From positions 7,256,001-7,320,000 of the forward strand of contig NZ_CP109137.1 of assembly GCF_035918095.1 (NCBI RefSeq): DNA of 64,000 nucleotides, given 5' to 3'. The stretch comes from Streptomyces sp. NBC_01750 (GTDB taxonomy: Bacteria; Actinomycetota; Actinomycetes; Streptomycetales; Streptomycetaceae). Position 1 is the stretch's first letter. Every line of letters starts with the position of its first letter. Below the pieces are notes generated by a model, which did no database searches, was not told the DNA's origin, and saw nothing but the letters and a program-made list of their open reading frames with translations. Made by a program: the position numbers and the translations under genes. This document shows positions 34,560 through 42,541 of this stretch, piece by piece.

Positions 34560-35886
34560 CGTGACAACGCCCATGGACGGCCATGCACTCGACGAGGTGG
34601 TCACTTTCACCTCCGAGCTGATCCGCATCGACACCACCAACCGCGGCGGCGGGGACTGCCGGGAGCGGCCCGCCGCGGAGTACGTCGCCGAGCGGCTGGC
34701 CGGCGCCGGCCTCGAACCCACCCTGCTCGAGCGCACGCCAGGGCGCACCAATGTGGTGGCCCGGATCGAGGGCACCGACCCGTCCGCCGATGCGCTGCTC
34801 GTCCACGGCCATCTGGACGTGGTGCCCGCCGAGCCCGCCGACTGGTCCGTGCACCCCTTCTCGGGAGAGGTCCGCGACGGCGTGGTGTGGGGCCGGGGCG
34901 CGGTCGACATGAAGAACATGGACTCGATGGTTCTCGCGGTCGTACGGGCGTGGGCGCGCGCGGGCATCAGGCCCCGGCGCGACATCGTCATCGCGTACAC
35001 CGCCGACGAGGAGGCCAGCGCCGTCGACGGCTCCGGCTTCCTCGCCGACCACCATCCCGGCCTCTTCGAGGGCTGCACGGAAGGGATCAGCGAGTCGGGG
35101 GCCTTCAGCTTCCACGCCGGGCACGGGATGACGCTCTACCCGATCGCGGCCGGCGAGCGCGGCACGGCATGGCTCAAGCTCACCGCGCGCGGCACGGCCG
35201 GCCACGGCTCGAAGGTCAACCGCGCCAATGCGGTGAGCCGGCTGGCCGCGGCCGTCGCCCGGATCGGCGAGCACCAGTGGCCGGTGCGGCTCACCCCGAC
35301 CGTGCGGGCCGCGCTGGCCGAGCTCGCCGTACTGCACGGCATCGAGATCGATGCGTACGCGGCAGGATTCGACCCGGACGCGCTGATGGCGAAGCTCGGC
35401 CGGGCCGCCGCGCTGGTCGAGCCGACCGTGCGCAACAGCGCCAACCCGACCATGCTGGAAGCCGGTTACAAGATCAATGTCATTCCCGGGAACGCCACCG
35501 CGTACGTCGACGGGCGGATGGTGCCCGGCGGTGAGGCCGAGTTCCAGGACACCATGGACCTGCTGACCGGACCGGATGTCGAGTGGGAGTTCCACCACCG
35601 CGAGACGGCGCTGCAGGCACCCGTCGACTCCCCGACCTACGCCAAGCTGCGTGCGGCCGTCGAGCGCTTCGACCCGGACGGCCATGTCGTGCCTTACTGC
35701 ATGCCGGGCGGCACCGACGCCAAGCAGTTCTCCCGGCTCGGCATCACCGGTTATGGCTTCTCGCCGCTGAAACTGCCCGTGGGCTTCGACTATGCGGCAC
35801 TGTTCCACGGGGTCGACGAGCGCGTCCCGGTCGAGGCACTGCACTTCGGCGTGAAGGTTCTCGACCACTATCTGCGGTCCGCATAG
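34552..35886 (+). CDS. M20-family metallopeptidase
   Basis: 444 residues from ATG 34552, overlapping dppA by 8 bases. Metal and catalytic motifs are intact: LVHGHLDVVPAE (His and Asp), WGRGAVDMKNMDS (bridging Asp), AYTADEEASAVDGSG (catalytic Glu-Glu) and the C-terminal FHGVDERV His. The dimerisation domain (WLKLTARGTAGHGSKVNRAN) is present. M20 enzymes are aminopeptidases, carboxypeptidases or deacylases with a co-catalytic zinc pair; this subgroup is close to ArgE/DapE-like carboxypeptidases. Context suggests peptide breakdown. Confidence 0.92.
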   Translation: MADVTTPMDGHALDEVVTFTSELIRIDTTNRGGGDCRERPAAEYVAERLAGAGLEPTLLERTPGRTNVVARIEGTDPSADALLVHGHLDVVPAEPADWSVHPFSGEVRDGVVWGRGAVDMKNMDSMVLAVVRAWARAGIRPRRDIVIAYTADEEASAVDGSGFLADHHPGLFEGCTEGISESGAFSFHAGHGMTLYPIAAGERGTAWLKLTARGTAGHGSKVNRANAVSRLAAAVARIGEHQWPVRLTPTVRAALAELAVLHGIEIDAYAAGFDPDALMAKLGRAAALVEPTVRNSANPTMLEAGYKINVIPGNATAYVDGRMVPGGEAEFQDTMDLLTGPDVEWEFHHRETALQAPVDSPTYAKLRAAVERFDPDGHVVPYCMPGGTDAKQFSRLGITGYGFSPLKLPVGFDYAALFHGVDERVPVEALHFGVKVLDHYLRSA

Positions 35887-35898
35887 GGGGAGTCGGCA

Positions 35899-37902
35899 AT
35901 GGTACCCACGGGAGCCTACGGAACCTGGCCGTCACCGATCGACGCGGCACTGGCCGCCTCGCACGACGGGCGCCCGGAATACCTCGGCATGGTCGGCGAC
36001 GAGGTGTGGTGGACCGCGCCACGCCCCACCGAGGGCGGCCGGCGGGCCCTGATACGCAGACGGGCCGACGGCGGCGAGGAGTCGGTGCTCCCGGCCCCGT
36101 GGAACGTCCGCAGCAGAGTCATCGAGTACGGGGGCCGGCCCTGGGCCGGAGACCTGCGCGCCGAAGGCACCCCGCTCATCGTCTTCGTCCACTTCCCCGA
36201 CCAGCGGCTGTACGTGTACGAGCCGGACACGCCCGAGGCCGCGCCCCGTCCGCTCACGCCGGTGTCGGCACTCGGCGGCGGGCTGCGCTGGGTCGACCCG
36301 CAGCTCCGGCTGGACCGCGGTGAAGTCTGGTGCGTGCTGGAGGAGTTCACCGGCGCGGCGCCCACGGACGTACGCCGGGTGATCGCGGCCGTGCCGCTGG
36401 ACGGCTCGGCCGCCGAGGACCGTGCAGCGGTGCGGGAGCTCTCCGACGACCGGCACCGCTTCGTCACCGGGCCCCGGCTGTCGCCGGACGGGCGGCACGC
36501 GGCCTGGATCGCCTGGGACCATCCCCAGATGCCCTGGGACGGCACGGTGGTGATGCTCGGCGAGGTGACGGAGGGCGGGCCGTTCAGTGCTGTGCGGCCC
36601 GTCGTCGGCGATACGGACGAGTCGGTCGCCCAGGTCGACTGGGCCGCGGACGGCTCCCTGCTCTTCGTCTCCGACCTCGGCAACTGGTGGGAGCTGCAGC
36701 GCATCCGGCTCGACGGGCCGACGCCCGGGGCCGCAGCGCGCACGAGTCTCTGTCCCGGCCGCGGGGAGGAGTTCGGCGGACCGCTGTGGAAGATCGGCCT
36801 CAAGTGGTTCCATCCCCTGGAGAACGGGCTGATCGCCGTCATTCACGGCAAGGGCGCCACCGCGCTGGGGATTCTCGACCCGGAGACCGGTGAGCTCGTC
36901 GACGCCGCCGGACCCTGGACCGAGTGGTCGTCCACCCTCGCCGTGCACGGCGACCGGGCGATCGGGGTCGCGGCCAGCCCGCGCAGCGCCTACGAGGTCG
37001 TCGAGCTCGACACCAGGACCGGGCGGACCCGGGTCATCGGCTCGGCGCACGACGACCCGGTGGACCCGGTGTACTACCCGGAGCCGCAGATCCGTACCTT
37101 CGTCGGTCCCGACAACCGCGAGATCCACGCCCATATCTATCCGCCGCACAGCCCGGACCGGATCGCGCCCGACGACGAACTGCCCCCGTTCGTGGTGTGG
37201 GCGCACGGCGGCCCCACCGGTCATGTCCCGCTCGTCCTCGACCTGGAGATCGCCTACTTCACCTCGCGCGGCATCGGCGTCGCCGAGGTCAACTACGGCG
37301 GCTCCACCGGCTACGGCAGGGAGTACCGCAACCGGTTGCGCGAACAGTGGGGCGTCGTCGACGTCGAGGACTGCGCGGCCGTCGCCGAGACGCTGGCCGC
37401 CGAAGGCACGGCGGACCCGGCGCGGCTCGCGATCCGCGGTGGCAGTGCGGGCGGCTGGACCACCGCCGCTTCCCTCACCACCACCGACGTGTACGCCTGC
37501 GGCACCATCATCTATCCGATCCTCGACCTGACGAGCTGGGCCACCGACGGCACCCATGACTTCGAGTCCCAGTACCTGGAATCGCTGATCGGCCCGCTTG
37601 CCGACGTCCCCGGCCGCTACCGCGAGCGCTCGCCGCTGCAGCATGTCGACCGGATCACCACGCCGTTCCTGCTGCTGCAGGGCCTCGACGATGTGATCTG
37701 CCCGCCCGTGCAGTGCGAGCGGTTCCTGGCACAGATGGCGGGGCGCGGCATCCCGCACGCGTACATCGCCTTCGAGGGTGAGGGCCATGGCTTCCGCAGG
37801 GCCGAAACGATGGTCCGCGCGCTCGAGTCCGAACTCTCCCTCTACGCCCAGACCTTCGGCATCGTCCGCAGCGACGTCCCCCCGCTGGAGCTCAAGAAGT
37901 GA
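35899..37902 (+). CDS. S9-family serine peptidase (prolyl oligopeptidase/acylaminoacyl peptidase type)
   Basis: 667 residues. The first 400 form a beta-propeller (repeated WD-like strands such as SPDGRHAAWIAWDHPQMPWD), followed by the alpha/beta-hydrolase domain. The catalytic Ser is in IRGGSAGGWTTAAS, the Asp is in LLQGLDDVICPP and the His is in FEGEGHGFR. There is no signal peptide, so it is cytosolic. It cleaves short peptides from the N-terminus or after Pro. ATG at 35899 follows AGGGGGAG, 12 bases after the M20 gene. The stop overlaps the LD-carboxypeptidase start (GTGA). Confidence 0.93.
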   Translation: MVPTGAYGTWPSPIDAALAASHDGRPEYLGMVGDEVWWTAPRPTEGGRRALIRRRADGGEESVLPAPWNVRSRVIEYGGRPWAGDLRAEGTPLIVFVHFPDQRLYVYEPDTPEAAPRPLTPVSALGGGLRWVDPQLRLDRGEVWCVLEEFTGAAPTDVRRVIAAVPLDGSAAEDRAAVRELSDDRHRFVTGPRLSPDGRHAAWIAWDHPQMPWDGTVVMLGEVTEGGPFSAVRPVVGDTDESVAQVDWAADGSLLFVSDLGNWWELQRIRLDGPTPGAAARTSLCPGRGEEFGGPLWKIGLKWFHPLENGLIAVIHGKGATALGILDPETGELVDAAGPWTEWSSTLAVHGDRAIGVAASPRSAYEVVELDTRTGRTRVIGSAHDDPVDPVYYPEPQIRTFVGPDNREIHAHIYPPHSPDRIAPDDELPPFVVWAHGGPTGHVPLVLDLEIAYFTSRGIGVAEVNYGGSTGYGREYRNRLREQWGVVDVEDCAAVAETLAAEGTADPARLAIRGGSAGGWTTAASLTTTDVYACGTIIYPILDLTSWATDGTHDFESQYLESLIGPLADVPGRYRERSPLQHVDRITTPFLLLQGLDDVICPPVQCERFLAQMAGRGIPHAYIAFEGEGHGFRRAETMVRALESELSLYAQTFGIVRSDVPPLELKK

Positions 37903-38864
37903 CCCTGCCGAGTCCTCCTGGGGTACAACCGCCGAACCCCCGGCCCCTGGCCCGGCCCGCGCGGCTGAGGCCGGGTGCCAGGGTCGCCGTCGTGGCGCCC
38001 AGCGGACCCGTCCCCGAAGAGCGGCTCGAAGCGGGCCTGAAGATCCTGCGGAGCTGGGACCTGGTTCCGGTCGTGATGCCTCATGTCCTCGGCCGGCACC
38101 CGGAGCTGTCGTATCTCGCCGGCGCGGACGAGGAGCGGGCCCGGGACCTGAGCGAGGCCTGGTGCGACCCGTCCGTCTCCGCGGTGATCTGCGCCCGCGG
38201 CGGATACGGCGCACAGCGCATGGTCGAGCTCCTCGACTGGACGGCGATCCGCGCGGCCGGGCCCAAGATCCTCGTCGGGTACAGCGACATAACGGCCCTC
38301 CATGAGGCCTTCGCTGTCCGGATGGGCCTGGCCACGCTGCACGGTCCCATGGTCGGCGCGCAGGCCTTCCACCAGGACGTCCGCACCCAGGAGTCGCTGC
38401 GTGCCACGCTCTTCGAGCCCGAGTCGGTCCGGACGCTCGGCCTGGAAACAGCCCGCACGATGGTCCCCGGCCGGGCCCGAGGCATCACGCTCGGCGGCTG
38501 TGTCAGTCTGCTCGCCGCCGAACTCGGCACTCCGCACGCCCGCCCCTCGGCCCGCGGTGGTCTGCTGCTGATCGAGGACGTGGGGGAGGAGGACTACCGG
38601 CTCGACCGGATCCTCACCCAACTCCTGCGTTCGGGCTGGCTGGAGGGCGTGGCGGGTGTCGCGCTCGGCTCGTGGGTGGACTGCGGTCCGTACGAGCAGG
38701 TGCGTGCGGTGCTGCAGGACCGGCTCGGCGGCCTTGGCGTGCCGGTCGTGGAGGAGTTCGGCTTCGGGCACGGGGTGAACGCGCTGACATTGCCGTTCGG
38801 GGTGCCGGCGGTGCTGGACGCGGACGCGTGCACGCTGACACTGGAGGTGCCCGCCCTGGTATGA
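37899..38864 (+). CDS. S66-family LD-carboxypeptidase
   Basis: 321 residues, GTG start at 37899 overlapping the S9 stop. VAVVAPSGPVPEERLEAGL opens the fold, ICARGGYGAQRMVELLDW and ILVGYSDITALHEAFA contain the nucleophilic Ser, LLIEDVGEEDYRLDRIL the Glu and FGFGHGVNALTLPFG the His of the Ser-His-Glu triad. LD-carboxypeptidases remove the terminal D-Ala from murein tetrapeptides during cell-wall recycling; some relatives resist microcin C. Together with DppA it points to degradation of D-amino-acid-containing peptides. Confidence 0.92.
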   Translation: MTLPSPPGVQPPNPRPLARPARLRPGARVAVVAPSGPVPEERLEAGLKILRSWDLVPVVMPHVLGRHPELSYLAGADEERARDLSEAWCDPSVSAVICARGGYGAQRMVELLDWTAIRAAGPKILVGYSDITALHEAFAVRMGLATLHGPMVGAQAFHQDVRTQESLRATLFEPESVRTLGLETARTMVPGRARGITLGGCVSLLAAELGTPHARPSARGGLLLIEDVGEEDYRLDRILTQLLRSGWLEGVAGVALGSWVDCGPYEQVRAVLQDRLGGLGVPVVEEFGFGHGVNALTLPFGVPAVLDADACTLTLEVPALV

Positions 38865-38950
38865 CACCGTCGCGCGCTCCAACTCCCCGTCGGCGAAGCA
38901 GAGGTTGGGGACCTCATGGGCGGGACGGTGAACGAATCCGCAGCCGGACC

Positions 38951-38977
38951 GGCGGCTGAATCAGCGGATCAGCCGCC
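38951..38977. terminator. hairpin between convergent S66 and add genes
   Basis: GGCGGCTGA at 38951-38959 pairs perfectly with TCAGCCGCC at 38969-38977 around nine bases. It lies between the convergent ends of the peptidase operon and add and could terminate both. Confidence 0.6.
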
Positions 38978-38994
38978 GGGCGTGGTCCTCCGGG

Positions 38995-40062
38995 TTACCG
39001 GCCGAGCGACGCGTACCCCGGCCGGATCACCTCGTCGATCAGCCGACGGCGCTCCGGCAGCGGCAGGAACGCCGACTCGACCGCGGCGACGGTGAACTCC
39101 TCGAAGACCTCGGGGCCGTAGCCGAAGGCGTCCACCATGTGCTGGAACTCCTGGCTCATGGTGGTGCCGGAGACCAGGCGGTTGTCCGTGTTGAGCGTGA
39201 TACGGAAGCCGAGGCGGCGCAGCAGGTCGATGGGGTGCGTGGCGTAGTCCTTCGCCGCCCCCGTCTGGAGGTTGGACGTCGGGCAGACCTCCAGGGTGAT
39301 GCGGCTGTCGCGTACGTACGCGGCCAGATGGCCCAGGGTCGCCGTGCCGTCGTCGTGCACCGTGATGTCGTCGGTGATGCGGACGCCGTGCCCGATCCGC
39401 TCGGCGCCGCAGATCTGCACCGCCTCGTGGATCGATTCGGCGCCGACGGCCTCGCCGGCGTGGATCGTGAAGTGGCAGTTGTGCCGCCTCAGATGCTGGA
39501 AGGCCGGCAGATGACGGGCCGGCGGGTTGCCGATCTCGCCGCCCGCGATGTCGAAGCCGGCCACCCCGCGCTCGCGGTGTGCCACCGTCAACTCGGCTAT
39601 CTCCAGTGAGCGTTCGGTGTGGCGCATGCCGGTGAGCAGTGCCCGCACCGTGATCCGGCCGCCGCTGCGGTGCTCGCCCTCACGGAAGCCCGCGTTGACC
39701 GCCTCGACGACCTCGTCGAGGGTCAGACCGCCCTCCAGGTGCTGCTCGGGGGCGTAGCGCACCTCGGCGTAGACGACTCCGTCCGCCGCCAGGTCCTCCG
39801 CGCACTCGGCCGCGATCCGCCGCAGCGCTTCGCGGGTCTGCATCACCGCGCAGGTGTGGGCGAAGGTCTCCAGATACCGCTCGAGCGAGCCGGAGTCCGC
39901 GGCGTCGCGGAACCAGATCGCGAGAGCGGCCGGGTCCTCGGTGGGCAGCTCGCGGTAGCCGCACTCCCGGGCCAGCTCGATGATCGTGGCGGGGCGCAGA
40001 CCGCCGTCCAGGTGGTCGTGGAGCACGGCCTTGGGCGCGCGCGAGATGTCAGACAAGTGCAT
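38995..40062 (-). CDS. add: adenosine deaminase
   Basis: 355 residues from ATG 40062. VLHDHLDGGLRPATI holds the HxH zinc ligands, CHFTIHAGEAVG the third His and the catalytic Glu, and ITLNTDNRLVSGTT the Asp (TDD is TDN here at the second position). EVCPTSNLQTGA is also conserved. The enzyme deaminates adenosine to inosine in purine salvage. An upstream in-frame ATG at 40092 is less likely. The GntR regulator lies upstream on the same strand and ends 78 bases before this gene begins, so co-transcription is possible. Confidence 0.95.
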   Translation of the reverse strand: MHLSDISRAPKAVLHDHLDGGLRPATIIELARECGYRELPTEDPAALAIWFRDAADSGSLERYLETFAHTCAVMQTREALRRIAAECAEDLAADGVVYAEVRYAPEQHLEGGLTLDEVVEAVNAGFREGEHRSGGRITVRALLTGMRHTERSLEIAELTVAHRERGVAGFDIAGGEIGNPPARHLPAFQHLRRHNCHFTIHAGEAVGAESIHEAVQICGAERIGHGVRITDDITVHDDGTATLGHLAAYVRDSRITLEVCPTSNLQTGAAKDYATHPIDLLRRLGFRITLNTDNRLVSGTTMSQEFQHMVDAFGYGPEVFEEFTVAAVESAFLPLPERRRLIDEVIRPGYASLGR

Positions 40063-40140
40063 GGCCCGGGAGTGTACGGCACGTCCGGCCACGGCGCCGT
40101 GACAGCCGTCTCCCGGCTCGGCCGGCCGTCGGTCGAGCTG

Positions 40141-40887
40141 TCAGTTCGACTGGATCACGGGCAGGGCGGGCGCCCCGCTCGGCAGCATGTGCTTGGCCGC
40201 CATGATCGGCGTGTCCTCGACTCGTACCACCTGTGTGACCAGCACGGCAGGGGTGTCGGCCGGCCGGCCCAGCTGCTCTCCGCGGCGCTGTCCGAGCAGC
40301 GTGGCGCTCACCCCGCTGTGTGCGGTGAGCATCACACCGCGAGAGGCCGCGGACAGCACCGCGAGCATCGAGGTGGCCGGTGCGGGGACGGCCCGCAGAG
40401 CCGCGGCGAAGGCCGGATGCACCTCGTCCAGCACCTGCTCCGCGGCCGCCCACTCCTGGCTGAGCGCCGCCGCCGTACCCTCTCCGATCAGCAGTGACTC
40501 CCAGAACCGCAGCTCCGCACCGGCCGGTGCGAGCAGATGCTGGGTGGTGAAGTCCGTGGGTTCCTCGACGGCGCGCAGCAGCGGTCGCAGGCGGAGCGGG
40601 GTGCCGGTGGACAACAGGTCCTCCAGCGGCTGGATGTGTTCGTAACCGCGCCGCGGCGGCCGGTCGTTGACGGTCCTGCCGACCCCGCGGCGTACCGTGA
40701 GCAGCCCGTCCTCCTGGAGCAGCAGCAGTGCCTCGCGCAGCGCCGGCCGGCTGACTCCCAGTTCGGCGGCGAGCCGGGGCTCGGACGGGAGCGTGGAGCC
40801 CGGGGGATAGGTGCCTTCGTGGATGGCGTCCGCGATCCGCTCGTACAGGACGACGACCGGCCTACGCTGCTGTCCGGTGACTGCCAC
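40141..40887 (-). CDS. GntR-family transcriptional regulator (HutC-like effector domain)
   Basis: 248 residues from GTG 40887, with GGAGGA at 40891-40896. The winged helix is LYERIADAIHEGTYPPGSTL then PSEPRLAAELGVSRPALREA, typical GntR. The C-terminal part has the UTRA-like/HutC-like pattern in a diverged form and ends with a VVRVEDTPIMAAKHML segment. A perfect CTTGTC-T-GACAAG dyad lies 51 bases upstream, ideally placed for autoregulation. Ligand unknown; adenosine deaminase is the downstream same-strand gene. Confidence 0.87.
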   Translation of the reverse strand: MAVTGQQRRPVVVLYERIADAIHEGTYPPGSTLPSEPRLAAELGVSRPALREALLLLQEDGLLTVRRGVGRTVNDRPPRRGYEHIQPLEDLLSTGTPLRLRPLLRAVEEPTDFTTQHLLAPAGAELRFWESLLIGEGTAAALSQEWAAAEQVLDEVHPAFAAALRAVPAPATSMLAVLSAASRGVMLTAHSGVSATLLGQRRGEQLGRPADTPAVLVTQVVRVEDTPIMAAKHMLPSGAPALPVIQSN

Positions 40888-40937
40888 CGGTCCTCCTCGG
40901 TTCTGCACCTGCGGATCTTCGATCTTTCTGAGCGTAG

Positions 40938-40950
40938 CTTGTCTGACAAG
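40938..40950. promoter_or_regulatory. GntR-type operator (CTTGTCTGACAAG)
   Basis: CTTGTC and GACAAG flank a single T, a perfect 13-base palindrome. The core TTGTCTGACAA agrees with the TNGTNNNACNA pattern bound by GntR/FadR-type regulators. It sits upstream of the GntR gene and between it and the divergent lapA-like gene. Confidence 0.7.
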
Positions 40951-41054
40951 GCGAGCCGCAGCCGGTCCTCGCCCGCCACTGACGGACGGCACGGCTCACC
41001 CGTACGGCCCGCTCCAGCGCCCTCAGGGGACCAGGATCCGTTCATGCTGGTCCC

Positions 41055-41297
41055 ATGAGCTACAGGGAAGCACCGAGCAGCAGGAAGGCCGGCGCCAGGC
41101 CCCGGCTCACGCCCGCCAGGATCACTGGCGGCGTGCTCGCGATCCTCGCCGTCGTCTTCATCTTCGAGAACACCCAGAAGGTCAGGATCCGTCTGCTGAT
41201 TCCGGAAGTGACCATGCCCCTCTATCTGGGCCTCCTCGCGACCTTCGTGCTCGGCGCCCTGTGCGGCGGCATCTTCTTCCGCCGGAGCTCCCGGTGA
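41055..41297 (+). CDS. LapA-domain small membrane protein
   Basis: 80 residues. Two hydrophobic helices (GVLAILAVVFIFENTQKVRI and LYLGLLATFVLGALCGGIFF) joined by a short loop, with ENTQKVRIRLLIPEVTMPL matching the LapA (lipopolysaccharide assembly protein A) domain. A basic N-terminal tail precedes the first helix. Function in actinobacteria, which lack LPS, is unknown. ATG 41055 lies 105 bases beyond the GntR operator on the opposite strand and could share control. Confidence 0.82.
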   Translation: MSYREAPSSRKAGARPRLTPARITGGVLAILAVVFIFENTQKVRIRLLIPEVTMPLYLGLLATFVLGALCGGIFFRRSSR

Positions 41298-41320
41298 AAG
41301 CACCCGGTTAGTCCGGCGCG

Positions 41321-41875
41321 ATGCCCGAGACCTCCACCGCCACTCCCTACCTCGCCGCGGGTCCGCGGGTCGGCATACGCCACTACGAGTACGAGGACAG
41401 CGAGGAGTTCACGGAGCTGGCGAGCCGGAGCGGCGAGCACCACCGGCCCTGGCTCTTCCCGCCCGTCTCGGCGCAGATGTACGCGGTGTACGCGCGGAAA
41501 CTCATCGAGGACCCGACGAAGGCCGGTTTCCTGGTCTGCGCGCGCGACTCCGGCCGGATGGCGGGCTTCATCAACGTCAACAACATCGTCGAAGGCGGGT
41601 TCCGCAGCGGGGCGATCGGCTACGGCGCCTTCGCGCACGCCGTCGGCAGAGGTCTGATGCGCGAAGGCCTCGGCCTGGTTCTGCGCCACGCCTTCGGCCC
41701 TATGGGTCTGCACCGGCTGGAGGCCAACATCCAGCCGGGCAACGAGGCTTCGATCGGCCTCGTACGCGGCGCGGGCTTCCGGCTCGAGGGTTTCTCGCCC
41801 GACTTCCTCTTCGTCGACGGGGCCTGGCGCGACCACCAGCGCTGGGCCATCACCACGGAGATGCTGAAGGGCTGA
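41321..41875 (+). CDS. GNAT acetyltransferase, RimJ/RimL type
   Basis: 184 residues. GPRVGIRHYEYEDSEEFTEL is the typical RimJ/RimL N-terminus. AIGYGAFAHAVGRGLMREGL is the acetyl-CoA-binding motif region, and GLHRLEANIQPGNEASIGLV followed by GFRLEG is the conserved C-terminal signature. Such enzymes acetylate protein N-termini or small amines. ATG 41321 is 23 bases after the lapA-like gene, so the two may be co-transcribed. The gap after it (41876-42113) holds no gene. Confidence 0.88.
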   Translation: MPETSTATPYLAAGPRVGIRHYEYEDSEEFTELASRSGEHHRPWLFPPVSAQMYAVYARKLIEDPTKAGFLVCARDSGRMAGFINVNNIVEGGFRSGAIGYGAFAHAVGRGLMREGLGLVLRHAFGPMGLHRLEANIQPGNEASIGLVRGAGFRLEGFSPDFLFVDGAWRDHQRWAITTEMLKG

Positions 41876-42113
41876 AGCGCAAGGAGTCCTGCCCCTCGGC
41901 GGCGCCTTGCGGCCGGTTCCGGGGTCGTGCAGCGGATCCCGGGCCGACGTGGAGGGGCACGGTTCGCGCGGGACGAATACGCGGGACGAGTACGTCTTGC
42001 CGCCCCGCGGCCGGCGTCATGGGCCATGATCTCTCGCCCCATGGCGGCTCCGGCCCGAAGCCACTCCGCCGGCCTCCCGCCGGCGCCGGCCACCGACGCT
42101 GCGGGTGGGATGG

Positions 42114-42416
42114 TCACGCGATGATGTCGGCCCTGCCCGGGTCATTGGGGTGGGACTCGACCGCGGTGACCACGGTCGTCATCCACGAGCGCAGGGGAAG
42201 CGTGTCCAGCACCTTCGCGTGCAACTCGGTCTCATCGTCGGCGCGCCACAGGCCGATGCTGCGCAGCTCGCCGACGGGGCGCCATAGCCGCACCAGATGG
42301 CCGGCAGCGGCCAATTCCTTGGCGCGGACGGCTTCGGCGGCGCGGCGCCGGTCGACTTCGGCCGGGGCCGTGTCCTCGGGGATGCTGGTAGTGATCTCGA
42401 CCAGGAACTCCTTCAT
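42114..42416 (-). CDS. muconolactone delta-isomerase-like protein
   Basis: 100 residues from ATG 42416, preferred because GGAGAAGG lies immediately upstream; an ATG at 42434 is also in frame. MKEFLVEITTSIPEDTAPAE and RLWRPVGELRSIGLWRADDE are the muconolactone isomerase fold, and the C-terminal LDTLPLRSWMTTVVTAVESH is typical. In the beta-ketoadipate pathway this enzyme moves the double bond of muconolactone, but no other catechol-pathway gene is nearby, so the real substrate is uncertain. A perfect 28-bp palindrome sits upstream. Confidence 0.8.
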   Translation of the reverse strand: MKEFLVEITTSIPEDTAPAEVDRRRAAEAVRAKELAAAGHLVRLWRPVGELRSIGLWRADDETELHAKVLDTLPLRSWMTTVVTAVESHPNDPGRADIIA

Positions 42417-42444
42417 GACCTTCTCCGTGTCCATGCGGGCGACT

Positions 42445-42472
42445 GTGGTTGTCCCGCCGGCGGGACAACCAC
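42445..42472. promoter_or_regulatory. perfect 28-bp palindrome upstream of the isomerase-like gene
   Basis: The half GTGGTTGTCCCGCC (42445-42458) is followed without a loop by its exact complement (42459-42472). It starts 29 bases upstream of the isomerase-like gene and 70 bases beyond the alcohol dehydrogenase stop. Absence of a loop and the position favour an operator for a dimeric or tetrameric regulator; a terminator for the dehydrogenase is the alternative. Confidence 0.6.
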
Positions 42473-42541
42473 GGCCAAGCGGTCTGTCAGTCCGTCTCGG
42501 GTGAAGCCCAAGGATTCTCATCCAACCGAGCACCTGCAACG

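Noticed and set aside
35932..38214. Minus-strand open frame of about 760 codons
   Set aside because: Antisense to the S9 and S66 peptidases, which carry complete catalytic motifs.
42445..42472. Palindrome considered as insertion-sequence end or attachment site
   Set aside because: No transposase, integrase, second copy of the arm or target duplication is seen nearby.
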